A stretch of 38,614 nt of DNA, from positions 1 to 38,614 of IMG/VR virus record IMGVR_UViG_3300038416_000304. The stretch is one strand, 5' to 3'. The notes under the pieces were generated by a model. That model saw only the letters and a list, made by a program, of their open reading frames with translations. It did no database searches and had not been told where the DNA came from. The stretch comes from a virus. The position numbers were made by a program, and so were the translations under genes. Shown in pieces: positions 29,347 to 38,396 of the stretch (its first letter is position 1; each line of letters opens with the position of its first letter).

Positions 29347-32300
29347 ATGTCCGTAGCCTTTTACCCTAAAGAGAAGACACTCCTCTTCGCCATTCGCGAT
29401 TTTGAACCTGCTACGCAGCGTTTGCTTATGAGCACTCTGGATGTAAATGGTCTTATTTTAGATTTGCAAGCTTTTAAGCTGGTTGTATCTCGCCATATGG
29501 ATGAACTTATTAAAGATCCTTCTGAGCTAGAAGCCGCCAGGCATATTGCTTATAAGGGCCAAGTTCTTCCCCTACTTAGAGATGAGTCCAACGCACTTAA
29601 CTTTCAATATAATACTTATAAAATATATTTGTCAGATCTAGGCAAAGAAGCCTCTAGACGTAAATTATGTATTGATTTTGATGGAACTCTTTCAAAGACA
29701 GTCGATCGTGATCTTGGAGCTCCTTTTGAAGGGGCTATAGAAAGTCTTCAAAAATTTAAAGATGCTGGTTTTAGAATTGTAATCTACTCATGTAGAGCTT
29801 TATCTGATGAAGGTCTCCGCCAGATTACTGAGTGGCTAGTCCAATATAAATGCCCCTATGATGAAATTTTTAGGGGTAAGCCAGACGCTGAATATTATAT
29901 CGATGATAAAGCTATTCCTTTCAAAGGAGATTGGAATAACGTTTATCAGGAAGTAGCTACTCGAATTAAAACCTCTTTTTCAGAATCTATAGTTATTCAT
30001 AGTATGTTTCAAGAGTTTGACAAAGAAAACCCTTTAATTTCTTTACTAGAAGAATATAAAAAGACTACTAATATTAAGTCGAAAGAATATGAAGATTTAA
30101 TTGGTAAATCTGAAAATGATGAACCTGTAGTAGTTACTTATAAAATAGACGGTGAAAATACTGCTTGGGAATATACAAATGGTAAAGCCACTCTAGTATC
30201 ACGAGAAGGAAGAGTTCGAAAGGATTTTCCGGTTACCAGCGATCTAGCTGCAGCATTATCTAAATATAAGTCAGCTGTAGGCTTTGGAGAATTATACGTT
30301 GTTGACAAAGAGGGTAATAGTTTACCCTACCCTAAAGCTATGTCTATCTTACGTAAACCTCTTTCCGGAGAAGAAGAAAGTAGGATTCGCTTAGCTATAT
30401 TTGATATAGATTCTTTAGACGGTAAAAAAATAGAGAGTCCTTATTGGGAAAGATTTCTATTAATTAAAGAACTATTTAGTGATCAGAAGCATATAGATCC
30501 TATCGTGGCTAAACAGGGGAATAGATCTACTATTCAAGAGATGTGGGAACAAGGAGTTCCAGAACATTATGAGGGATTAGTAATTCATTATAATGGAGTA
30601 GTTAAAGCCAAGCCTATTCTTTCACAAGATTTAGCCGTAGTATATGTAGAAAGATCAAAGAAGCATCCTGAAGCAATGGGGGCTCTAGGATTAGCCTACT
30701 TAGATTCTGAAGGACACTACAGATTTGCAGGTAAAGTAGGTACAGGTTTTTCTGACGTTGATCGAGATATGTGGATGAGTTATGCGTTAGAAAATAAGCT
30801 ACGAGAAGAGGATGGAACCATTTGGGTTCACCCTAATCGTGTTGTTGAGGTAGCTTCCAAGGAACTTAATCTTAGAGATACTCCTTTATATGATAAAGAC
30901 TTAAAAGAGATTGGAGACGCCCCATCAGCTATTGGTCGTGAGCCCCGTCTTCTTAGAATTCGCGAAGATAAAAAAGTAATACCTCAGGACCTTCGACTAG
31001 AACAGATCCCTTCGTTTGTTAAGGAAGCAGGTTTTCCTAAGCATCCAGATACACTCATGGTAGAACCTAATGAGTGGTATCCTAAAGGTCTTCGTGAAGA
31101 AGATGTTTGGAATTGGTATGATTCTGCTAAAGACAAGTTATTACTTGCTTTAAAGGGAACTCCTACTCTGATAGTAACCAAAACTGATGGTGAACATGTC
31201 CGTCGTAATGATGCTAAGACAGGTGAAAAGATCCAAATTAATACCATTGAAGATATTGACAAGCTTAATAATGGACGCAATTTAGAGTTTCATGATACTA
31301 TAGAAGATAACGAAACTAAGAAGATTTGGGTAGATCTTGACCCAAAAGAAAATTATTCTTGGCAAGATGTAAAGAAGGTCGCTGAGGAAATCAAAAATCT
31401 TTTATCTAAGCTACCTAATGTTGAACAGACAGAAGTTCGTTTTAGCGGAGGCAGAGGAATACATTGTATAGCCTGGCTTAAGAAATCTATTAATGTAGAT
31501 GCTGCCCGAGATATGTTAAATAATTTGCTCGAGGAAGAGATAGTTCCCAGATATAAAAATACTTCTACGCATATTTCAAAAGAGTCTGACCAAATGAGAT
31601 TAGATACCACTACTCTTCATGAAGATGGATCTTTAAGAGCTTTATGGTCTCTTAATGCAAAAACAGGTTTAGTATGTTCCCAAATAGATGACTTAGTTTC
31701 AGCAGAGAAGAAGGACTTTACTATTTCACATATGAGTAAAACTTCTAGCGGTTTTAAAGCTGATCCTAATTCCACTGAGCATGAAATTCGTTGGCGTCTC
31801 CGAGACCCTAAAGATTTTAAACAAGGATCTTTTCGTAGATGGAATGAATGGGCTGGAGTAATAGCCCCTAAAGGTATTCAATTTTTGGTAGGCGATTTAG
31901 AATCTGGTAAGAAAGCCCTACAAGCTATTAGATTTAATAAGACTGATTGGACAGAAGAAAAAGCTGGAACATTTTGGAAATCTGTACAAAGTAAAAAGGG
32001 ATTTGAAAGATCTTGGACATGGCCGAAAACAGGAGTATTATATGACGAACCAATTTCTCAATCTAGTGGCGATAACATACGGATGGATCAGCCCCTTAGC
32101 TCCAATAACCCATTATCTAGCCGTGAAAGCAAAGCTAACAGCCTACTTTCTATTAGGGAAGTAGAAGCAGGCTCCGGAGCCAAAGAGTTAGCTCTGGGGT
32201 TGGGATTAGCTATGGCCCCAGGTCTCCCCGTACACGCACCTAGCGCTCCTGTATCTCAAAATGTTCAGGTAGGATGGGAACACTTTGAAGAAGCTGCTAA

Positions 32301-35300
32301 AGCTGCCGCATCCAAACATGGAATTCCTGTAGACATGTTTGTAAGGCTACTACACACAGAGAATGCTTCGGGTAAACCTTGGGCAGTTAATCCGAATAGC
32401 GGAGCCGTAGGGCTTGCTCAATTTCTTCCAGAGACTGCTAAAGAAAGGGGAATTAATCCTCTTGACGCAGCAGAGAGTATTGAAGGAGCTGCAAAATATC
32501 TAACGGATCTTCATAAGGAATTTGGTAATTGGGAAGATGCAGTTAAAGCTTACAATTGGGGTCCAGGTAATGTAAAACAATGGTTAACTAAAGGTGGAGA
32601 GATTCCTGCTGAAACTCAGGAATATATTAAACAGATCGCTCCTCCTCCAAAGCAACATGTTAAGCATCACAAATATACAGAGCTTTCTGCTAAAGAAGTA
32701 AGCTCAGCATTCCTACCATCTCTCCCTGGAGTAGTATGGGAACTGCATGATGGACCAGATATGCAGCATAGCCCCAGTACTCCTCTAGAGATGCTACATC
32801 CTGTTAATGAATGGAACACCTACGATTCCTACACGGCTATCCACGACAAGAAGGACCCTACTGATCTACTTCACTTTTTATCTCTTACAGACATAGAAAA
32901 AATGCCTGATCAAGCTTCTGATGTTAAAGAAGAAGATGAATCGAATGAAGCGCAAGATAGCATTGAATCTGCGCTAGGTAAACGCGATATAGTAAAGCGA
33001 GCAGCTACTAATGAAGAACATATGGCCCATATCAAAGGCCTAGTTAGTCAGCGACAATTTGAAAAGGCAATCGACTATATTCTTAACAACAAGTTGAACG
33101 CCCCTAAACTTTTAAAGGACCTAGAAGATAGGTCTTCCAGAGCTCCTGTTTTAAACAAAGATCAAGCCCTTCTCCTGTTAGAAAAAGGGAGTCAGGGAGC
33201 TCAAAGTAATGCCGTAAAGTGGCTCGCTAAGAATAATAATATTAATGAACTAGCAGCCGTATTCCCTTTAGTTTCGTTTAACCCCTCTATCGCTAAAGAG
33301 ATTATAGACGTCTTTAAGAACATTAAGAACGTAATAGTTCTCAATAGATTGTTTACCAATACAAGTATCCCTGAAGGAATTCGCCGAGAAATAGTAGAAG
33401 CGCTTTTAGCCATAAATTATATTCCTATTGTTGACGAAGCTATTAAAGATGATTCTGAACAGATTAGATCTACGGGGTATAAGGCAGCTTCTCACCTTAA
33501 GGCTAAAGATCATTTGCTTGAAGAAGGTACCAAAGATCCTTCAGCTAAGATTCGTCGAGAGGTATACGGATACCTCTGGGAGGCTCAAACCCCTACAGCT
33601 ATAGATCTATTTTATAAAGGACAGACTGATGAAGATCCTTTGATACAAAAGTTTGTTAAAGAGAAGATAGGTATCTCTAAAAGTCATCCAAAAGAAGTTC
33701 CTACTCATGGAGACGAACTAACTCCAAAGATAATAGAAGAGGGTGTAGAGGATGCAAAGGAATATTTTAAGAAGCACCCCGAACTAGCAGAGAAGCTAAA
33801 GAAGGAACAGGAAGAGCGTGAAAAGCAGATACAGTATAATAAGAGTCTAACACCTATTAAAAATAAAAGAGAGAAAGAAATAGAAGAGCGTGAGAAAGCT
33901 AAAGCGTCCTCTCTTTCTTACAAAGAAATATTAAAGCAGGCGAACGACGCACCTAGAGAATTTTCGTGCGTGCTAGCCTCTCTGGGAGAGCCCCTAAAGA
34001 AGATTTTCAAAGATCTCGCGAACTCTATCCCTGAAGAAGAGATATATAATCCAAAGGAAGACCCTAAGTATGGTAGAGAAGAGAAGCCGCACGCTACTAT
34101 TTTGTTCGGCATCCACTCTCAGAATCCTAAGGAAGTAGAGTTTTTACTGTCTAGCAAGCCTAAGATAAGCGCAACCTTGGAAGATTTCAGCCTATTTGAG
34201 CCTGAAGACAAAGAGTACGACGTTCTAAAAGTATCCCTAGTATCAAAAGATCTAACTGAGCTGCACGATCTATTAAAGCAGAGTCTTGATAATACTGAGA
34301 GCTTTCCAGAGTACAACCCTCACTTAACCATAGCTTACCTTAAGAAGGGCAAAGGTAAAAATTATGTTGGTGACACATCCTGGGCTAATGTCAATAGATC
34401 TAAAGTGGTAGATAAAGAAGCTACCTTTGGAGAAGTTCAGTTTAGTGACAAGAATAGCAATAAGACTACGTTTCCGCTAAAAATAGCTTCTCTATCTAAA
34501 GAAGCCATTCAACCTCCTGCAGGTATAACTAAAGAACTAGAACCTGCTTTCGAATGGGGTGAAAGAGATGACGGCCTTCTAGCCAAAGATGTAAAACAGT
34601 ATTATGGACGTCCTAAATCAGAATGGCGTAATAATATGAATCTACTACCTGAGTTTCTTAAAAAGATGATAGAGGACGAAGATATGAGTAAAGAAGATCT
34701 AGTTCAACCTGTAAAGCTTGGAGCAGGTAATGTTTCTTTACCTCCAGGCACTCCTTTTAAATTAAAGCAAGATTTGGCACCTCTTCATAAAGGAACTCCT
34801 GGATATGTTCTTTGGCCCGATAAAGTACAGCCATATAAATATAATCCTACTGTTTATGTAGTCTGGCTTAAAGGAGTAGAATCTAATCCCGGAGATATTT
34901 TACTTACAGAAGATATGATGGAATTTGAAACCTCAAAAGTAACTCCTGAGGTAGAAGAATTAGGGCAATCAGTAGCTGATCAAATTAGAGAGGAGATAAA
35001 GAAAGAAAAAGAAGAAAATACCCCTCAGTCGCCTGCGGATGTTAAAGTAATGGATTCTAAGACTCTTAAGCGCAAGCGAGATGAGATGTTGGATAACATG
35101 TTGAAGTATCCTGAAGGATCTCCTGAGAGAAAGAAATGGGAAGAAAGACTTAAAGCGTTTGGAATGAAAATCTCTCTTTCTTACAGAGAAGTAACCCCTA
35201 TCAACTATGATACGGATCTAGTACAGGCGATACACAATCCTATTAGCGAACAGGCTAAGAGTGTATTAGATAGCATGTCAGACTCTCCAAGTTATATGGA

Positions 35301-35952
35301 ATTTATACTTCGTAGAGCTCGAGAGTTGAAAGATAACGGTCGAATATCTGATAGGCAGTTTAATGACTTTTCTCAAAAGTTACATGCTCTCGCTTTGAAC
35401 AAAGGAGTTATTAAACCGGGCCAAAAGATTATCGCTAGTATTCTTTCGTACAAAGAAGCAGCCTCAAATGTTTATGACGACTATGAACAGACTGCTATAG
35501 ACGATGATAGAAGATTAGAACGCACTGAGGACGATGAAGGCGTTCTAATTATGGACCGTGATTGGATAAGTGATACTCAAACTTTCCCTAGAGGGGTACC
35601 TTCTCCGCCCGCCAGATGGGTAGATCCTGATAGAGAGGAAGACGAAGTAGGAGGCACTAAGCTACGCAATGGCGTAACTTATTGGGAACCCTCTCCAGGT
35701 AATCTAGATGGTATGCCGGCAGGACAGTCTTTTTCTTCCCTTACAGCTGAAGTCAGCAATAGTGGAGCCAGAGTAACTTGTTCTTGGGATAATGAAGATT
35801 CTCTTTCTTTTTCAGAACAAGAAGTAACTTCTGCACTGATTAGTTTTATTAAAGCTAATCTACCCCATATTTTTGATAAATTTAAAAGCATTTCTTCAGA
35901 ACATGTAGACTTATCTACTAGAACTCTTGTATTAAAATTCCAGGGAGACTAA
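29347..35952 (+). CDS. 2201-aa fusion: HAD phosphatase, DNA ligase, LigD-type polymerase, lytic transglycosylase, HEAT-like, 2H phosphoesterase
   Basis: A single frame. Domains in order: HAD phosphatase (~105-215; CIDFDGT with Asp110, YYIDDKAI); ATP-dependent DNA ligase (~255-550; Lys266 in YKIDGEN, then GFGELYV, AIFDIDSLDG, EGLVIH, VVKAKP, LLRIREDK); LigD-type primase-polymerase (~560-745; VDLDP with Asp663/Asp665, SGGRGIH, then RLDTTT); a phage-type module with RWRLRDP and RFNKTDWTEE (~765-880); SLT lytic transglycosylase (~985-1095; Glu1005, GAVGLAQFLPETA, YNWGPGNV); HEAT-like helices (~1215-1430); 2H phosphoesterase (~1530-1700; His1582xThr1584, His1659xThr1661); SH3-like segment (~1770-1840); unknown C-terminus. 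LSYKE-type motifs fall at residues 934, 1113, 1523, 1716, 1944 and 2033. Repair plus peptidoglycan cutting suggests a virion protein delivered with the DNA. Confidence 0.85.
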   Translation: MSVAFYPKEKTLLFAIRDFEPATQRLLMSTLDVNGLILDLQAFKLVVSRHMDELIKDPSELEAARHIAYKGQVLPLLRDESNALNFQYNTYKIYLSDLGKEASRRKLCIDFDGTLSKTVDRDLGAPFEGAIESLQKFKDAGFRIVIYSCRALSDEGLRQITEWLVQYKCPYDEIFRGKPDAEYYIDDKAIPFKGDWNNVYQEVATRIKTSFSESIVIHSMFQEFDKENPLISLLEEYKKTTNIKSKEYEDLIGKSENDEPVVVTYKIDGENTAWEYTNGKATLVSREGRVRKDFPVTSDLAAALSKYKSAVGFGELYVVDKEGNSLPYPKAMSILRKPLSGEEESRIRLAIFDIDSLDGKKIESPYWERFLLIKELFSDQKHIDPIVAKQGNRSTIQEMWEQGVPEHYEGLVIHYNGVVKAKPILSQDLAVVYVERSKKHPEAMGALGLAYLDSEGHYRFAGKVGTGFSDVDRDMWMSYALENKLREEDGTIWVHPNRVVEVASKELNLRDTPLYDKDLKEIGDAPSAIGREPRLLRIREDKKVIPQDLRLEQIPSFVKEAGFPKHPDTLMVEPNEWYPKGLREEDVWNWYDSAKDKLLLALKGTPTLIVTKTDGEHVRRNDAKTGEKIQINTIEDIDKLNNGRNLEFHDTIEDNETKKIWVDLDPKENYSWQDVKKVAEEIKNLLSKLPNVEQTEVRFSGGRGIHCIAWLKKSINVDAARDMLNNLLEEEIVPRYKNTSTHISKESDQMRLDTTTLHEDGSLRALWSLNAKTGLVCSQIDDLVSAEKKDFTISHMSKTSSGFKADPNSTEHEIRWRLRDPKDFKQGSFRRWNEWAGVIAPKGIQFLVGDLESGKKALQAIRFNKTDWTEEKAGTFWKSVQSKKGFERSWTWPKTGVLYDEPISQSSGDNIRMDQPLSSNNPLSSRESKANSLLSIREVEAGSGAKELALGLGLAMAPGLPVHAPSAPVSQNVQVGWEHFEEAAKAAASKHGIPVDMFVRLLHTENASGKPWAVNPNSGAVGLAQFLPETAKERGINPLDAAESIEGAAKYLTDLHKEFGNWEDAVKAYNWGPGNVKQWLTKGGEIPAETQEYIKQIAPPPKQHVKHHKYTELSAKEVSSAFLPSLPGVVWELHDGPDMQHSPSTPLEMLHPVNEWNTYDSYTAIHDKKDPTDLLHFLSLTDIEKMPDQASDVKEEDESNEAQDSIESALGKRDIVKRAATNEEHMAHIKGLVSQRQFEKAIDYILNNKLNAPKLLKDLEDRSSRAPVLNKDQALLLLEKGSQGAQSNAVKWLAKNNNINELAAVFPLVSFNPSIAKEIIDVFKNIKNVIVLNRLFTNTSIPEGIRREIVEALLAINYIPIVDEAIKDDSEQIRSTGYKAASHLKAKDHLLEEGTKDPSAKIRREVYGYLWEAQTPTAIDLFYKGQTDEDPLIQKFVKEKIGISKSHPKEVPTHGDELTPKIIEEGVEDAKEYFKKHPELAEKLKKEQEEREKQIQYNKSLTPIKNKREKEIEEREKAKASSLSYKEILKQANDAPREFSCVLASLGEPLKKIFKDLANSIPEEEIYNPKEDPKYGREEKPHATILFGIHSQNPKEVEFLLSSKPKISATLEDFSLFEPEDKEYDVLKVSLVSKDLTELHDLLKQSLDNTESFPEYNPHLTIAYLKKGKGKNYVGDTSWANVNRSKVVDKEATFGEVQFSDKNSNKTTFPLKIASLSKEAIQPPAGITKELEPAFEWGERDDGLLAKDVKQYYGRPKSEWRNNMNLLPEFLKKMIEDEDMSKEDLVQPVKLGAGNVSLPPGTPFKLKQDLAPLHKGTPGYVLWPDKVQPYKYNPTVYVVWLKGVESNPGDILLTEDMMEFETSKVTPEVEELGQSVADQIREEIKKEKEENTPQSPADVKVMDSKTLKRKRDEMLDNMLKYPEGSPERKKWEERLKAFGMKISLSYREVTPINYDTDLVQAIHNPISEQAKSVLDSMSDSPSYMEFILRRARELKDNGRISDRQFNDFSQKLHALALNKGVIKPGQKIIASILSYKEAASNVYDDYEQTAIDDDRRLERTEDDEGVLIMDRDWISDTQTFPRGVPSPPARWVDPDREEDEVGGTKLRNGVTYWEPSPGNLDGMPAGQSFSSLTAEVSNSGARVTCSWDNEDSLSFSEQEVTSALISFIKANLPHIFDKFKSISSEHVDLSTRTLVLKFQGD
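32146..35457 (+). repeat. Dispersed LS[Y/I/A][K/R]E linker motif in the 2201-aa protein
   Basis: Six occurrences, given by DNA position of the core: 32146-32160 (LSIRE, followed by VEAG), 32683-32697 (LSAKE, then VSSA), 33913-33927 (LSYKE, then ILKQA), 34492-34503 (LSKE, then AIQPP; one residue shorter), 35176-35190 (LSYRE, then VTP) and 35443-35457 (LSYKE, then AAS). Each lies between recognisable domains. The same motif is at 26524-26538 (LSYRE) and 36631-36645 (LSKKE, then LLKKA) in neighbouring genes. Confidence 0.7.
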
Positions 35953-36626
35953 TGAAAAAATCTAAGTCGAAACGATCAAATGGGGCGTACCAGATTGTAC
36001 CAAAGAGTCAGGCACAAGAAGATTATATGGAAGCCATTGATTCATTTGATGTAGTTTTTGGCAGGGGTAGTGCAGGTAGTGGAAAGACATATCTTGCCGT
36101 AGCAGGAGCTATTAGAGCTCTACAGGCTGGAGAAGTCGATAGGATTATCATAACTAGACCTATCGTAGAGGCGGGAGAAAAGCTAGGATTTCTTCCAGGT
36201 ACCTTTCAGGAAAAAGTTGACCCATACCTTAGACCTATCTATGACGCATTTTTTGAATTAATAGAACCTGAAGAGTTCAAAACATGGCAAGCCCAAGGTA
36301 TAATTGAGATTGCCCCCCTCGCTTATATTAGAGGTCGCACATTTACCAGATGTTTTATGATTCTAGATGAAGCGCAGAATACTACTCCTATGCAAATGCG
36401 AACGTTTCTAACGCGTATGGGACAAGAATCAAAGATGGTAGTTAATGGAGATCCTACACAGATAGATTTACCCGACCACGTAGATTCGGGTCTAGAAGAC
36501 GCCCTGCATATTCTAAAAGACGTAGAAGGTGTTGCTGTTATTGAATTTAGTCCTGTTGACATTGTTAGACATGAAGTAGTAAGACGCATTGTAACTGCTT
36601 ACGAGAAAGATGATGCACAACCATAA
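35952..36626 (+). CDS. phoH: PhoH-like P-loop ATPase
   Basis: PhoH-family ATPases are frequent in large phages; they are proposed RNA-related helicase or nuclease partners, but their phage role is unsettled. The 224-residue product has Walker A GSAGSGKT at 39-46, ITRPIVEAGEKLGFLPG (a family hallmark), Walker B FMILDEAQN, and NGDPTQIDLP. It shares its first base with the stop of the 2201-aa gene. Length is near the short PhoH type without a KH or PIN domain. Confidence 0.95.
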   Translation: MKKSKSKRSNGAYQIVPKSQAQEDYMEAIDSFDVVFGRGSAGSGKTYLAVAGAIRALQAGEVDRIIITRPIVEAGEKLGFLPGTFQEKVDPYLRPIYDAFFELIEPEEFKTWQAQGIIEIAPLAYIRGRTFTRCFMILDEAQNTTPMQMRTFLTRMGQESKMVVNGDPTQIDLPDHVDSGLEDALHILKDVEGVAVIEFSPVDIVRHEVVRRIVTAYEKDDAQP

Positions 36627-37728
36627 TCCTTTATCTAAAAAAGAACTTTTAAAGAAAGCCGACTCTCCTGAGACAGGTGCTGATGACTTTTCTTATGAAG
36701 AACTTGGACAACCTCCTACAGCTGCTCCAAAAGAGCAAACCCCTCCTTCTGTAAAAGAAGAACCAAAAAAAGAAGAGCCTAAGGCTGAAGAACCTAAGAA
36801 AGAGGAAGAGACTAAGAAGGGTAGTCATCCTACCATAGATGAAATTAATAAAGATTGGGGAAAATATTGGACCTCTGATACATCCGGGTTAGAAGCTGCT
36901 ATGGGTAAGGCCTTCAAGGATGGTAAAGCTACATGCAACGCAAATGTATCTTTCAATGGAGGAGATTGGGCAGCTCAAGGTGTTGTTGAAATAGTTTTGA
37001 CCCGAGATGCTAACAAATTATGGGTTGTAATTAATCCTCAAGGTTTATTAAATATGATGGGGAATGTTGCTGATAAGTATGCCTCAGCCAAAGAAACTAC
37101 TACCCACGCTTTCCAACCTCTTAGATTTCTTCCACGCATTTTGGAACTTCTAGCTAAAAAAGTTAGTTCAGAACTAGAGTACAAACTTAAAGGTATGGGA
37201 TTAAAGGGGTCTGACGTATTAGATTTTAAGATGGGTGATGCAGCAGCTTTTAAAGAAGCAATCGAAACCTCAAAGAATTCTGTAAACTCCGTTGCTACTG
37301 AACACGCTTCAACATATCAAGGAGCTGCCCCTAAGGAAAAGAAAGAAAAGAAGCCTAAGAAACTTGATACGGATACACTATTAGAAAAGTTCTTTGATTC
37401 TTTACCAGCTTCTGATTGGGAAAGTCACGAAAATAAGTCTTTAGGAATAAGAACTAAGACTACATCTTTACCACCCGAAAAGTATTCCCAAGTCAGAGAG
37501 ATATTAGAGGGACTACCTATTCCTATGGGAAAAGCAGGGCCTTATCAATTTGAAAGAAGACAAGATGGTAATCTTCTTGTAATTGACACTTCTGCTTATG
37601 CTCATGCAGGATGGACAGGTCCTGAATTAACTAAGCTGGCGGAGCTGGTAGGTAACGACCTGAGTAGAAGCGCTAGCGCTTCTATTGCGGATCTTATAGC
37701 TCGTTTCCCTTCTTCAAAAGAAGAATAA
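36610..37728 (+). CDS. Hypothetical protein with Lys/Glu/Pro-rich linker and LSKKE motif, 372 aa
   Basis: It overlaps the 3' end of phoH by 17 bases. The N-terminus reads NPLSKKELLKKAD, which matches the LSYKEILKQAND stretch of the 2201-aa protein; FSYEEL follows at 27-32. Residues ~35-75 are a disordered repeat of PKKEE-like units. Two globular parts follow (~85-225 and ~255-365) separated by another Lys-rich linker (KEKKEKKPKK). Neither is recognised. The linker style and motif place it with the giant proteins. Confidence 0.65.
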   Translation: MMHNHNPLSKKELLKKADSPETGADDFSYEELGQPPTAAPKEQTPPSVKEEPKKEEPKAEEPKKEEETKKGSHPTIDEINKDWGKYWTSDTSGLEAAMGKAFKDGKATCNANVSFNGGDWAAQGVVEIVLTRDANKLWVVINPQGLLNMMGNVADKYASAKETTTHAFQPLRFLPRILELLAKKVSSELEYKLKGMGLKGSDVLDFKMGDAAAFKEAIETSKNSVNSVATEHASTYQGAAPKEKKEKKPKKLDTDTLLEKFFDSLPASDWESHENKSLGIRTKTTSLPPEKYSQVREILEGLPIPMGKAGPYQFERRQDGNLLVIDTSAYAHAGWTGPELTKLAELVGNDLSRSASASIADLIARFPSSKEE

Positions 37729-38143
37729 GATCTAGAGCAGATTCACTAAATTTCAGATCAACCGCTATCCGATAAAAATCCTTTGCTGTCCTAGCCATTT
37801 CAACTTCCAATCTACGCAGAGCTACAGATTCTTCTGCTTCGTTGATGAGTTGTAGAATACCGTAGCGAGTAAGATCTGTATTCAATGACAGATAGGATAT
37901 CGCTTCGCGGGATTGAAATACATTTATTTCAGGACTTAAATCTTCAGACCTATAAATATTAATAGATCCATTATACGTAGGAATCCCTCTCCAGTCGCGG
38001 ATTGACTTATGGACTATATTATTAGCTATCTTGTACAGCAGAGGGTTCGACGGACCGACTATCTGCACTAGGTAGTAATCCCTCTCCTTTGAGAACCTTA
38101 GCTTTAGAGGTGTTCCGAGTACTTCGACTTCCTTCAATTTCAT
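37694..38143 (-). CDS. Hypothetical protein, 149 aa
   Basis: Reverse-strand gene converging on the 372-aa gene and overlapping its end by 35 bases. The product starts MKLKEVEVLGTPLKLRF, has strands and a helix in the first half and long helices after residue 85. A GAGGG lies about 8 bases before the ATG. Its first 122 bases overlap the upstream reverse gene in another frame. No family recognised. Confidence 0.6.
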   Translation of the reverse strand: MKLKEVEVLGTPLKLRFSKERDYYLVQIVGPSNPLLYKIANNIVHKSIRDWRGIPTYNGSINIYRSEDLSPEINVFQSREAISYLSLNTDLTRYGILQLINEAEESVALRRLEVEMARTAKDFYRIAVDLKFSESALDLILLLKKGNEL

Positions 38144-38396
38144 CTGGTACCCTCACAAAATAGTCTATACCTTCTTCCCATACATACTCTTTAGAAAGAG
38201 TAACTTCTAAAGAGTCTTTGTAAACTTTATTTACCTTTCTAGGTGAAGTCAAAAGTTTAGCATCCTCTACAGGCGATCCCGCAGAAAGAAAGCTTCTTAG
38301 TAGCCGTAGTGTCTCGGCGTCAGCCTTGGCTAAAAAGTCTACTACATCCTTTAGAGTTCCAATAGGAACTACCACGTCTCCTTTTTTAAGTGTCAT
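38022..38396 (-). CDS. Hypothetical protein, 124 aa
   Basis: ATG at 38396 is preferred (MTLKKGDVVVPIGTLKDVV); a longer start at 38420 would run into the upstream gene. The first ~95 residues look like a real domain; the last ~35, rich in Ser and Arg, lie where the next gene starts in another frame and may be a weakly constrained tail. The start overlaps the upstream stop (ATGA), showing a reverse-strand operon. Unknown function. Confidence 0.55.
   Translation of the reverse strand: MTLKKGDVVVPIGTLKDVVDFLAKADAETLRLLRSFLSAGSPVEDAKLLTSPRKVNKVYKDSLEVTLSKEYVWEEGIDYFVRVPDEIEGSRSTRNTSKAKVLKGEGLLPSADSRSVEPSAVQDS

Noticed and set aside
29347-35952. Several genes wrongly joined into one
   Set aside because: The domains are read in one continuous frame without internal stops, and the linkers show coding character and repeated motifs, so a real fusion is the simplest reading of this sequence.
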